NCBI GenBank assembly: GCA_016200135.1
Contig: JACQFI010000067.1
Location: 19,663 to 83,662 of the forward strand
DNA length: 64,000 nucleotides
Reading direction: 5' to 3'
Origin: Planctomycetota bacterium
GTDB taxonomy: Bacteria; Planctomycetota; SZUA-567; H5-PLA8
Under the pieces are notes generated by a model. The model did not search any database. It was not told the origin of the DNA and worked only from the letters and a program-made list of their open reading frames with translations. Positions 39,493 through 47,895 of this stretch are shown piece after piece (the first letter of the stretch is position 1; every line of letters begins with the position of its first letter). The translations under genes were made by a program, and so were the position numbers.

Positions 39493-42381
39493 ATGATTCG
39501 GACCCGGGCGGCTTTCGTGTTGCAGGCATGCATGATGACGGGCCTGTTTCTGTCGGCCGGTATTTATGCCGCAGAGCGGCGTGAAGTGCGGGTGCTCTAC
39601 GATTTCGAGGACGGCGCGGAAGTGGAGGAGTTGAAGGCGGCCAGTGAGGGCGTGTCGCTCGATGTCGTCCAGGACAACGGCGTGACGAGCGGCAAGAACT
39701 GCCTGCGCGTGGTCGGAAAGGCCGGAGGAGACTACGCGGTACTTATGCTCAAGGGCGACAAGCTGAAGGAGTGGGGCAACTTCGACTACTTCGCCATGGA
39801 TGTTTACACGGAGCGCGACGAGAAGATGCCGCTCGTCTTCGAACTCTGGGACAGTGCTTCCAAGAATTATCCCACGCGCTGTACGTATGAAGAGTCGCAG
39901 ACCCATGTCGGCAAGAACACCATGATCTGGCGCATCAATCGCTCGGGCCGCAACGGGAAGAAGGACGGCCTCTCGTGGGAAGAATTGAAGCCGCAGGACA
40001 AGATCAATCTGAACGACCTGAAGCTCATCAAGATCTTCTTCCCTCCTTTCAAGGCGGGCGGCAACACGGTCATCTGGGTCGACAAATTGCGCCTGATGCA
40101 GGAAGACGCCGTGGTGGCCAAAGTGGACGTCAAGATTCCGGAAGGCGCCAAGGCGTTCGACTTCGGGCTCAAGGGCTCCGCAGTGGCGGGATTCACCAAC
40201 ATTGAAGCGAACGGTCCCGGCGTCTCGGGCCAGGGCGTTCACGAAGCCGGAAAAGCCTGGCCAGACCCGCTCACCGGCGACGGCCTGGAGAGCGACGCGG
40301 GGCCGTTCCAGTTCGATGTAGACGTGCCTGACGGCGAGTACTGCGTCTGGATCAGCGCGGGCAAGGTCATTAACGAGAAGACCTGGCAGCTTCCTTACCA
40401 ACTCATCGTGGGCGACCAGACCTTGTGCGATGAAAAGTGGACCGACAAGGAATTCTTCGGAGAGAAGGGCCTCTTCCGCCATCTGCGCACGCAGTATTCG
40501 CAGCGTCCCAACGCCCTGTGGCTGGATTACGTGCTGCCGGTTGCGCCGGAACAGACGGTCAAGGCCAAAGCCACGAATGGCAAACTGACGGTCAAAATCA
40601 GCAATCATCGCCTGTCGGCGCTCGTGGTAGCGCCGGCAAAGGACGAAGAAGCATTCAAGAAGGCATGCGACGAGATCCATGCGCAGCGCATCAAAGTCTT
40701 CTACAACCCGCTTTACTTCGACCCGCACGATGCGCCCAAGAAAGCCGAAGGCGATGGTTCGTTCGCGCTCTGGGTGCCTGACAACACAAAGCATATCCTC
40801 CCGTGGGTTGCGCCCTCCGAGGCCGAACGAAAAGCCAAGGCGCTGGATCTAAAAGCAGCCCAGGGCCAGCGGCTGGTGACGCGCGTGTGCGTGACGGCGT
40901 TCGACGACCTCGGGACCGGCGACATCGAACTCAGCGACCTCTCGGGCCCCGGCACGATCCCTGCGTCCAGCATCCGCCGCTACTATGAGAATTACCGCGT
41001 CGCGGGCACCGGCGTGGACGAACTGGCCGTGCTGCCGTGGACCAAGATCCGTTTCGAGCCGGGCATCACATGGGCGTACTGGTTGTGGATGGAGATCCCC
41101 GGCGACGCAAAACCCGGCTCCTACAAGGGCACGCTCACGTTCAAAGCGGATAAGGGCGGCTCGAAGGCCCTGCCGATCGAACTCGAGATCTACCCGTTCA
41201 AGCTCGACGACAACATCCCCGTCAGCTACGGGATGTACTACGGGCCATGGGGATTCCCGGCCAGCTTCGACCGCCGCAAGCTCATCAAAGAACAGCTCGC
41301 CTTCATGCGCGAGGTGGGATTCACCGGAGTATGCGTCGGCTCAGGTGACGTTACAGCCATTAACGGTGGAAAGGCGGACGTAAAGTTCGATCCGTTCATG
41401 TTTGAACTCGCTAAGGAAGCGGGCATGGGCCGGCGGCCCGAACAGATGCAGATGGGCGGTACGCTTGGTTTTGCACGCAAGATCGCGCGAACGTTTCTGG
41501 GCATGGGGGCGGAGGTCGACCACAATCCCGGCAGCGAGTTCGGCAAACCGGAGCTCAAGGGGCTCTACCAGGACGCAATCAAGCAATACAAGGCCTTCAT
41601 CGATAAAATGGGCCTCCCGGTGGCCGTGGAGACCGTCGACGAACCGCGCGAGGTTCCCAATCCCTGGAACCGGAACGCGGAACAGACCAACACCTACTCC
41701 GACTGGATTCACGAGGCCGCGGGTCTGAAGACCTTTGTGACTCCGATGGGCGATTCGCAGGGCGGGAAGGATTACACCACGCTGGTGGACCACCACGACA
41801 TCGTCTCGGTGCACGCGTTTGCCGGTTCGAAGAAGATGATCGAGAAGACCAAGGCGGCGCCGGGAAAACTCCTCTGGTTCTACAACACGGGCAAGGACCG
41901 GCTCTCGTGGGGCTTCTACGCCTGGCGCATGGGCGTCGCCGGGCGCTGGGAATGGCACTGGTCTTCGGACGGCGGCGGCTCGGCCGACGGCTATCCGGCT
42001 GAAGATGAACCGTATACAAGCTTCACGGGTTGCGCGGAGTTGGCCATGCGCGCGCCCTACGGCGAGTATCCCGGCGGGTTCCTCTTCAAGTCCGCGTACT
42101 TGAACATCGCACAAGGGATCACGGACTACACGTACCTCTACAACCTCGAGCAGGCGCTCGAAGGCGCGAAGAACGACGCCGCGAAAGCAAAGACAGTGGC
42201 CGATGCGCAGGCCTTCCTGGATGCGCTCAAGAAATCAATCCCCGAATACCCTGGCATCAAGGGCATGGCCTCGCCGGACGCCGGCGCGCTGGTGGGCGCG
42301 GGACTCGACACGCCCGCCGCCGCACTCTGCGAGGCGTGGCGCCGGAAGATCGGAGAATTCCTGATCGCGCTGAAGAAATAG
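39493..42381 (+). CDS. secreted DUF4091/GH123-like protein
   Basis: 962 residues from ATG 39493 (GGAGAG eight bases upstream). Signal peptide (FVLQACMMTGLFLSAGIYAA), then a carbohydrate-binding-like beta domain (VLYDFEDGAEVEEL...GKNCLRVVGKAGGDY; WVDKLRLM), a second beta region, and from about residue 480 a glycosidase-like half: WLWMEIPGDAKPGSYKGTLT, a TIM-barrel start (YYGPWGFPASFDR...FMREVGFTGVCVG), a VETVDEPREV stretch where GH123 has its Asp-Glu catalytic pair, and FYNTGKDRLSWGFYAWR...GRWEWHW. It probably cleaves an external glycan. Substrate not known. It converges on a heparinase-like gene with a shared terminator. Confidence 0.75.
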   Translation: MIRTRAAFVLQACMMTGLFLSAGIYAAERREVRVLYDFEDGAEVEELKAASEGVSLDVVQDNGVTSGKNCLRVVGKAGGDYAVLMLKGDKLKEWGNFDYFAMDVYTERDEKMPLVFELWDSASKNYPTRCTYEESQTHVGKNTMIWRINRSGRNGKKDGLSWEELKPQDKINLNDLKLIKIFFPPFKAGGNTVIWVDKLRLMQEDAVVAKVDVKIPEGAKAFDFGLKGSAVAGFTNIEANGPGVSGQGVHEAGKAWPDPLTGDGLESDAGPFQFDVDVPDGEYCVWISAGKVINEKTWQLPYQLIVGDQTLCDEKWTDKEFFGEKGLFRHLRTQYSQRPNALWLDYVLPVAPEQTVKAKATNGKLTVKISNHRLSALVVAPAKDEEAFKKACDEIHAQRIKVFYNPLYFDPHDAPKKAEGDGSFALWVPDNTKHILPWVAPSEAERKAKALDLKAAQGQRLVTRVCVTAFDDLGTGDIELSDLSGPGTIPASSIRRYYENYRVAGTGVDELAVLPWTKIRFEPGITWAYWLWMEIPGDAKPGSYKGTLTFKADKGGSKALPIELEIYPFKLDDNIPVSYGMYYGPWGFPASFDRRKLIKEQLAFMREVGFTGVCVGSGDVTAINGGKADVKFDPFMFELAKEAGMGRRPEQMQMGGTLGFARKIARTFLGMGAEVDHNPGSEFGKPELKGLYQDAIKQYKAFIDKMGLPVAVETVDEPREVPNPWNRNAEQTNTYSDWIHEAAGLKTFVTPMGDSQGGKDYTTLVDHHDIVSVHAFAGSKKMIEKTKAAPGKLLWFYNTGKDRLSWGFYAWRMGVAGRWEWHWSSDGGGSADGYPAEDEPYTSFTGCAELAMRAPYGEYPGGFLFKSAYLNIAQGITDYTYLYNLEQALEGAKNDAAKAKTVADAQAFLDALKKSIPEYPGIKGMASPDAGALVGAGLDTPAAALCEAWRRKIGEFLIALKK

Positions 42382-42409
42382 CTTCTAAAGAGAAATTCTG
42401 TGCGGCAAG

Positions 42410-42432
42410 CGCGGGCCTGCGGGCCCGCGTTT
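42410..42432. terminator. bidirectional hairpin between convergent genes
   Basis: A perfect 8-bp stem CGCGGGCC / GGCCCGCG with loop TGCG, followed on the plus strand by TTTCCGTTT. It separates the DUF4091-like gene (stop 42381) from the convergent heparinase-like gene (stop at 42437). Confidence 0.6.
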
Positions 42433-42436
42433 CCGT

Positions 42437-44938
42437 TTAAGCCTCCACCGTCATTTCAGCGCCGCGAATCCAGGCGCTGCTCACGCGCCGGCCGCGCGCA
42501 TCGAGCCGCTCGACCAGGACATCGGCATCGAGCGGCGTGCCGGTGCGCGGGATGCGCGCCTCCGGAACGAGGCGGATCAGGATGCGGTCGGATCCGCCGC
42601 TCGCGTGGTTCAGTTTAATGCCCCAGATCTCCGGCGGAAGTTTCGGCAGGCGCGCCGCCTGCAGGCCGGCATTTACCCCGCTGGCAAAGGGCACGAGCGC
42701 CGCCGCGAACCGGAGCGGGCTCTTGCCGCGCACGCTGTAAGCGGCCACGGGGGCGGGCAGATCGGCAGAGTTTTCGCTGACCCAACCCTGAACCGTATCG
42801 ATGTCGCCGCATATCAGATCGAGTTTCAGGCCCTGGCGAGGTTCGAGCGGCACAATCTCCAAGTTTGCGCCGCGCAGCCTGCGCGTCAGCACGCGCCGCG
42901 TCTTGCTCTCGATCTCCACACGCATGGGCGCAAAGTGAAAGAGCGCGTCGATGCGCTCGGCGCCGTCGCCCGTCACTTCATCGAAGACGATCCAATACGC
43001 CCCGCGAATGAACAGCAGCGTGCGCGTGTGAACGATGCCGGCGGGCTGGTCCATATAGCCATCGCGGTACTCGGCGCGCGCGAAATCGAAGACCGGCCCG
43101 AAGCATGCACGTTGCTTGCCGCGGGCGCTCTCGCAGTGATGATGCCGCGCGACGGCGACGCGGTTCTGGCCCGCACCGTTGACGAGTACGGTCGAATGGG
43201 CGCGCGTGGTCCGGTAGTAGGCGGTCCAGGCGTCGTTCAGGTAGCTCGAGATGCCCGGATCGACGAGGAACGGCACGCCCATCGCGAAGAGCTCGATGTT
43301 CAGCGCGTCTTCATGCTGGTGGCTGGCCCCAAACGGACCCGCGTCGAAGAGCATCCAGCGCGCCTCGGGGCCCGTGCCCGACGCGAGCACCTGAAAACCA
43401 CCATCGGGAAAGCTCCGCGAGCGGCCTGCGAAAGGGCCTTCAGGCGACGCGAGCAGCTCGGGCCGGGCATAAAGCCGCGCGCCCAGCGCGAGAAAGTCGC
43501 GGCCGTTTGAAGAACGCCAATCGGTATGGTCGTTTACGGCGGGCAAAGATCCGTCCGGCCGCGCCATGCCCGCGATGTAATCGAAGGCCTTCGGCAGGCG
43601 GTCTTCAAATGCGGCCGGCAGCGGGCGCCCGTTCAGCTTCGCGATCTCATACACGTCGAGAAAGCCGCGCGCCGCCATCATGTGATAGCCGGGCGCAAAC
43701 TCCCAGTCTGCGCCGTCGGGGAAGATCTGACGAGTCAGTTCGGATTCTAGGCGGCCCAGGCCCTCGGCCACCCACGCGTCCGCGCGCTTGAACTCGGGAA
43801 AGAGCATGCCAATCACCGCCATCGCGCGCGATTCGACGATCAGCCAGTTGTTGGCGTAGCCTTTGTACGTGTAGAGGTGCTCGGCATGGCCGTGCAGGCT
43901 CTTGAGAATCTTCAGACGCGTAGCGTCAGTGAAATTCGGATCGCTCAGCAGAGAGAAGAAGCACTCCAGCCACGAGCCGTAGATTCGGCAGGCAGTCGAG
44001 AGCGTCTCCCAAGCCGGATCGCCGCCGCCGTTGTGCGCGATGGGCTCGGGATTGGCGGCGATCCAACCGGCGAACTGTTCGTCGAGCTTGCGCGCGTACT
44101 TCGCGGCGCCAGTCTTCTGGTAGGCGCGCAGCAGCACCAGGAAATGAAAGGTGCGGTTGAAGGCGTGCATCCACTCCAGGTAACCGTTCGGGTTTGCGCG
44201 CCAGTTTACGGGCGTGCCGACGTCGTAACCCAGCACGCGATTCGAACAGATGGCGTCCGCGGCTTCGATATTCGGCTCGGCATCCGTACGGATGCCATAG
44301 ATGTGCTTGGGCGCGGTCCGGCCTTTAATGTGTTCGAGGAAGGCGGCGAGCGCCTCCGCCACACGCCCCGCCGCGGCGAGGCTCTTGACCTTGGCGAGTT
44401 CGGGCCGCTCGAGATTGAGCTCTGCGAGCAAACCGGCATCGGTTAGACGCGGGCCTTCCGCGCGGATGCGCTTCACGCCGGAGACCGCGCCGATCCAGAC
44501 CGTGCCAGTACCGGCCAAGCGCAAGTTTGCCTTGGTAACGTTGGTTACGCCCGGCGGGATGCCGTAGATCAGAAAATTCTCGTAGGGGAAGTGGACTTCG
44601 CGCCAGGGTTCGCTGCAGACGTCTTCGGCGCGGCCGCTGTTTAGGTAATCGTTGACGGGCAGGCCTTCGGTCCGCGAGCCCATCGTGATGTGCAAGCTCG
44701 GCTCGACATGCGCGTCGGATTCCGTGGCGACCTCGACGGCAAAGAGATCGATAGCGCGAAAATCGGCGCGCGGGAGCGGCAGTTCGATGGCAACCACGCC
44801 ATTCGAGAGATCGATGCGCACGCACTTCTTGCCATGTCGTTCTTCGAGCGGCGCCTGCGCGGCTTGGGCGACTCCTTCCGCGTGCACGAGGACCTCGCTG
44901 CGTTCCTCACGGTCCGGCACGTAATGTTCGGGTGACAT
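42437..44938 (-). CDS. heparinase II/III-family polysaccharide lyase-like protein
   Basis: 833 residues. An N-terminal beta domain (about 1-150) is followed by an alpha/alpha toroid (about 160-480: AFNRTFHFLVLLRAYQKTG, ETLSTACRIYGSWLECFF, YKGYANNWLIVESRAMAVIG, DWEFAPGYHMMAARGFLDVYEIAK). The heparinase II/III beta domain follows, with its hallmark ASHQHEDALNIEL and LVDPGISSYLND...YRTTRAHSTVLVNG. The NNW and HQHED residues fit the catalytic region. No signal peptide is seen, which is unusual; it may act on imported oligosaccharides or use an unrecognised export route. No ribosome site is clear at ATG 44938. Confidence 0.82.
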   Translation of the reverse strand: MSPEHYVPDREERSEVLVHAEGVAQAAQAPLEERHGKKCVRIDLSNGVVAIELPLPRADFRAIDLFAVEVATESDAHVEPSLHITMGSRTEGLPVNDYLNSGRAEDVCSEPWREVHFPYENFLIYGIPPGVTNVTKANLRLAGTGTVWIGAVSGVKRIRAEGPRLTDAGLLAELNLERPELAKVKSLAAAGRVAEALAAFLEHIKGRTAPKHIYGIRTDAEPNIEAADAICSNRVLGYDVGTPVNWRANPNGYLEWMHAFNRTFHFLVLLRAYQKTGAAKYARKLDEQFAGWIAANPEPIAHNGGGDPAWETLSTACRIYGSWLECFFSLLSDPNFTDATRLKILKSLHGHAEHLYTYKGYANNWLIVESRAMAVIGMLFPEFKRADAWVAEGLGRLESELTRQIFPDGADWEFAPGYHMMAARGFLDVYEIAKLNGRPLPAAFEDRLPKAFDYIAGMARPDGSLPAVNDHTDWRSSNGRDFLALGARLYARPELLASPEGPFAGRSRSFPDGGFQVLASGTGPEARWMLFDAGPFGASHQHEDALNIELFAMGVPFLVDPGISSYLNDAWTAYYRTTRAHSTVLVNGAGQNRVAVARHHHCESARGKQRACFGPVFDFARAEYRDGYMDQPAGIVHTRTLLFIRGAYWIVFDEVTGDGAERIDALFHFAPMRVEIESKTRRVLTRRLRGANLEIVPLEPRQGLKLDLICGDIDTVQGWVSENSADLPAPVAAYSVRGKSPLRFAAALVPFASGVNAGLQAARLPKLPPEIWGIKLNHASGGSDRILIRLVPEARIPRTGTPLDADVLVERLDARGRRVSSAWIRGAEMTVEA

Positions 44939-44962
44939 GCGCGCAGTCTACGGCAGCGCGGC

Positions 44963-44995
44963 CAATAAGAAAGGGCGGGCACGCGGCCCGCCCTT
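44963..44995 (-). terminator. intrinsic terminator after PhyH gene
   Basis: A 10-bp perfect stem AAGGGCGGGC / GCCCGCCCTT with loop ACGCG, then TTTCTTATT on the minus strand. It stops transcription from 45862 and isolates the heparinase-like gene. Confidence 0.75.
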
Positions 44996-45019
44996 CGTTC
45001 CAGAATTGATCCATCGAAA

Positions 45020-45862
45020 TTACGCCGGTTGAAGGGCGCGCTCGTAGACGACCGGGAACTTCTCGCCCGCGAGCACTTCGCCGGGCTTGACGCGGACGTG
45101 CTTCTCGACCGGATGCGAACGCGTAGGCGCGTAGATCGTGTAGCCGGGCATGTAATGCACGGCGATGGCGCGGCGCGGCCGGTCGCTCTTGTTCGCGGGT
45201 GAACCGTGCCAGGTCATGCAGTGGTGAAAGGCGACCTCGCCCTTCTTGACGATCAGTGGCTCGGCTTTCACATCGGTGCGCGTCAGACCCTCTGGGAGCA
45301 GCGCTTCGTCGAAGACGGGCTCGAAATTCGGGCCCGCCTGGAGCGGAATCTTGCCCCAACGGTGGCTGCCGGGGACCATCCACATGCAGCCGTTGTCGAT
45401 CTCGGCATCGTCGAGCGCGACCCAGGCGCTGATCAGGTCCGCGGGCTGCAGGATCGGCCATGCGGGAAAGTCCTGGTGCCAGCCGGTCTGCCCGCCGACC
45501 TTGGGGGGCTTGAACTGGATCTGGTCGTGCCAGATGCGGACGACCTCCGCGTTGTTGCAGAGCCGCGCGACCGAGGACGTGATCTCGGGCGTCTTGGCGT
45601 GTTCAAGGAACGCCTCACTCGCCTCGAAGATGTTCACGATCTGCACGACGACCTTCTTCTCCGCATTTGCCTGCTGGCCGTACTCGGAAGCGCCGCCGAG
45701 CAGGTTGCGGTTGAGGACCGGCGCGTTCTTGCTGCGCCCTTCCATCACCGTCTGCATCTCGTCGCGCAGGCGTTCGACTTGCGCGTCATCCAGCACGCGG
45801 CGGTTCGACTTCACGAACCCGCGCAGGTGGAACTCGTCGATCTGGGCATTCGTCAGCAGCAT
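45020..45862 (-). CDS. phytanoyl-CoA dioxygenase-family protein
   Basis: 280 residues from ATG 45862 with GAGGAGA eight bases upstream. It shows the family N-terminus (IDEFHLRGFVKSNRRVLDD), the HxD motif in TGWHQDFPAWPIL, DDAEIDNGCMWMVPGSHRWG and the distal His in FHHCMTWHGSPANKS. It is closely similar to the next gene upstream (45905-46741), with matching blocks throughout, so the two look like a tandem duplication. A terminator follows. Substrate unknown; the context suggests sugar or polyol derivatives. Confidence 0.87.
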   Translation of the reverse strand: MLLTNAQIDEFHLRGFVKSNRRVLDDAQVERLRDEMQTVMEGRSKNAPVLNRNLLGGASEYGQQANAEKKVVVQIVNIFEASEAFLEHAKTPEITSSVARLCNNAEVVRIWHDQIQFKPPKVGGQTGWHQDFPAWPILQPADLISAWVALDDAEIDNGCMWMVPGSHRWGKIPLQAGPNFEPVFDEALLPEGLTRTDVKAEPLIVKKGEVAFHHCMTWHGSPANKSDRPRRAIAVHYMPGYTIYAPTRSHPVEKHVRVKPGEVLAGEKFPVVYERALQPA

Positions 45863-45904
45863 CTCAGCGGTCTCCTCGTTTCGGTTGATGGACGTGAATC
45901 CGGA

Positions 45905-46741
45905 TTACACCGCCGCGGCCTTGGCGCGGACCGGCGGCGCGGCGACCGCGCGCTTGCCGTCCCACACCAGCGGAAAGTGCTCGCCCTTGAGCTGCGTGCC
46001 GTCGGCGATGTCCGCTTCCACGTGCTTCTTCATCAGGTGGTTGCCGCTCGCCACGAAGCGAGTCTTCTCGGTCATGTAGTGGTAGGCGATCGCGCGCCGC
46101 GGACGGCCGCTCTTGTTCGCGTGCGAACCATGCCAGGTAAGGCCGTGGTGGTAGTGGACCTCGCCCTTCTTCACCGGCGCCATCACGACCTCGATCTTGT
46201 GGCCGTTGTACTCCTTGGGCATCGCGTTGAAGTCCTTGATCGTGTGCAGGAAGTCGATGCAGTTGCCCCACAGATGGCTGCCGGGAACCATGCTCATGCA
46301 GCCGTTCTCCGGGTCCACGTCGTCGAGCGCGATCCACGCCGAGACCTGCTCCGTGAGCGGCGCGATGGACGGCCAGTACGGCCAGTCCTGGTGCCAGGCG
46401 TTGATGCCGCCGTCGTTCGCGGGCTTGTACTGGATCTGGTCGTGCCAGAGGCGCAGTTCCTTGGCGCCGGTCACCTGCGCGACCTCTTCGACGATCGTCG
46501 GATGCGACATCACTTCGCGGAAAGGCGTGCTGGCTTCCCAGATGTTCACGATCTGCCAGATAGGCGCCTTGGGGTTCCAGTTGGAGATCGAGACGGGCTG
46601 CGTGGCGTTGGGATTGTCCTTGTCCTTCATGATGCGTTCGAGTTCCGCGCGGAGGACATCCACTTGCTCATCGCCAAGGACCTTCGACGACTTGATGAAG
46701 CCGTTGGCCTTGAACTGGGCGACCTGCGCGGGCGTGAGCAT
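45905..46741 (-). CDS. phytanoyl-CoA dioxygenase-family protein
   Basis: 278 residues from ATG 46741, with AGGAG upstream (CAGGAGATTGCAACG); the open frame to 46912 is upstream leader. Motifs: FKANGFIKSSKVLGDEQ, INAWHQDWPYWPSIAPL (HxD), DDVDPENGCMSMVPGSHLWGN and YHHGLTWHGSHANKSGRPRRAIAYH. It is the first gene of a two-gene unit with its paralogue and is divergent from an AraC regulator, a layout typical of a regulator and its target. Confidence 0.88.
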   Translation of the reverse strand: MLTPAQVAQFKANGFIKSSKVLGDEQVDVLRAELERIMKDKDNPNATQPVSISNWNPKAPIWQIVNIWEASTPFREVMSHPTIVEEVAQVTGAKELRLWHDQIQYKPANDGGINAWHQDWPYWPSIAPLTEQVSAWIALDDVDPENGCMSMVPGSHLWGNCIDFLHTIKDFNAMPKEYNGHKIEVVMAPVKKGEVHYHHGLTWHGSHANKSGRPRRAIAYHYMTEKTRFVASGNHLMKKHVEADIADGTQLKGEHFPLVWDGKRAVAAPPVRAKAAAV

Positions 46742-46798
46742 CGTTGCAATCTCCTGTATATTTCGACGGTCAAAAGGGGACGCTTTCCATCTCGGTTG

Positions 46799-46817
46799 GA
46801 TGTAAAATACGATGTAA
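46799..46817. promoter_or_regulatory. direct repeat GATGTAA in the PhyH/AraC divergent gap
   Basis: GATGTAA occurs at 46799-46805 and 46811-46817, in the 182-bp gap between the divergent PhyH and AraC genes, 58-76 bp upstream of the PhyH start. Spacing of 12 bp is close to one helical turn. Confidence 0.35.
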
Positions 46818-46923
46818 TGGGTACGCGGGACATGGATTGAGGAACAAAAAAAGATGGATTTTTCACCGGAGAATCTTACAGTTATAGAGCACGCTAGATG
46901 CATGGCCTGCACGAGTTACAGCG

Positions 46924-47883
46924 ATGACAAGCTTGCCCAAACCACGGACAGTTTCCTTACCCATGCGCCCGCTGACGCCCTGGCTGCGCCTGGCGCATAC
47001 CACTTCCACGCGCAAGGACCACGCAACGCACGCCGCTCATTTGCGAATGATCGATGACTTCGAACTCGTGCTGCAACTGGAGGACTCGTGCTGGATCTGG
47101 TCGGGGCACGACGGCGGCAGCGTGGATATCGGACCGGGCGAACTCGCGTTTATCCCGCCCAACTTCCTGCATGGCTGGGCGAACGAGCCGGGCGGGCATC
47201 TGGCGGTGCACTTCGACCTGCACGCGCAGCCCGAGATGCCGGCCATGCGCAACATCCGGCACACGGGGGAGGTCGTCGCACGCAAGCCGTTACCGTTCGT
47301 GCCGCTGTTCGTCCTGGACGAGCCTCTCGCCGAGCCGGACGCGCCGCCGTTGGTCCTCCCGCTGGTGACGAAGCTGCGCGCTCCGGGGCTCTGGCGCGAA
47401 CGCCTCGCGCCGCTGGTGGAACTCTACAGCCGGCGCGCGACCCGGTCCCTGCATGCCATGCTTCGAACTGCGGAGATCGTCGGTTGGGCTTTGCGCACGC
47501 TTGCTGAAGATGCCGCGCAAGCCGGGGTGGGGCAGGAGACGCAGACCGACGAGCGCATCATGGCTTTGGTTCGAAAACTCGACCTGCCGGGCGAGAGCGG
47601 TTTGGACGAACGGCCTTCCGTGGATGCCTTGGCCGAGAAAGCAGGCATGGGCCTGACGGCGTTTCGCGAGGCCTTCCTGAAAACGATGGGCCGCGGGCCG
47701 CGGCAGTATCTCGAAGAACGCCGCATCGAGCGCGCGGCGCGGGCACTGGCCGAGACCGACCGCAAGATTCTGGAGATCGCCGAGGCCGAAGGCTACGCCG
47801 ACCCGTACCACTTCAGCCGCGTCTTCCGCCGCGTCGTGGGCCAGTCGCCGCGGCAATACCGCGCGGCGATGCGCGGACGATAA
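46924..47883 (+). CDS. AraC-family transcriptional regulator
   Basis: 319 residues. N-terminal cupin-like domain (DDFELVLQLEDSCWIWSG, GPGELAFIPPNFLHGW) and C-terminal tandem helix-turn-helix (PSVDALAEKAGMGLTAFREAFLK and KILEIAEAEGYADPYHFSRVFRRVVGQSPRQYR). It is transcribed away from the PhyH pair and is their probable regulator. It converges on the secreted alpha/alpha-barrel-like gene with a 12-base gap. Confidence 0.92.
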   Translation: MTSLPKPRTVSLPMRPLTPWLRLAHTTSTRKDHATHAAHLRMIDDFELVLQLEDSCWIWSGHDGGSVDIGPGELAFIPPNFLHGWANEPGGHLAVHFDLHAQPEMPAMRNIRHTGEVVARKPLPFVPLFVLDEPLAEPDAPPLVLPLVTKLRAPGLWRERLAPLVELYSRRATRSLHAMLRTAEIVGWALRTLAEDAAQAGVGQETQTDERIMALVRKLDLPGESGLDERPSVDALAEKAGMGLTAFREAFLKTMGRGPRQYLEERRIERAARALAETDRKILEIAEAEGYADPYHFSRVFRRVVGQSPRQYRAAMRGR

Positions 47884-47895
47884 CTGCACCGCGGT

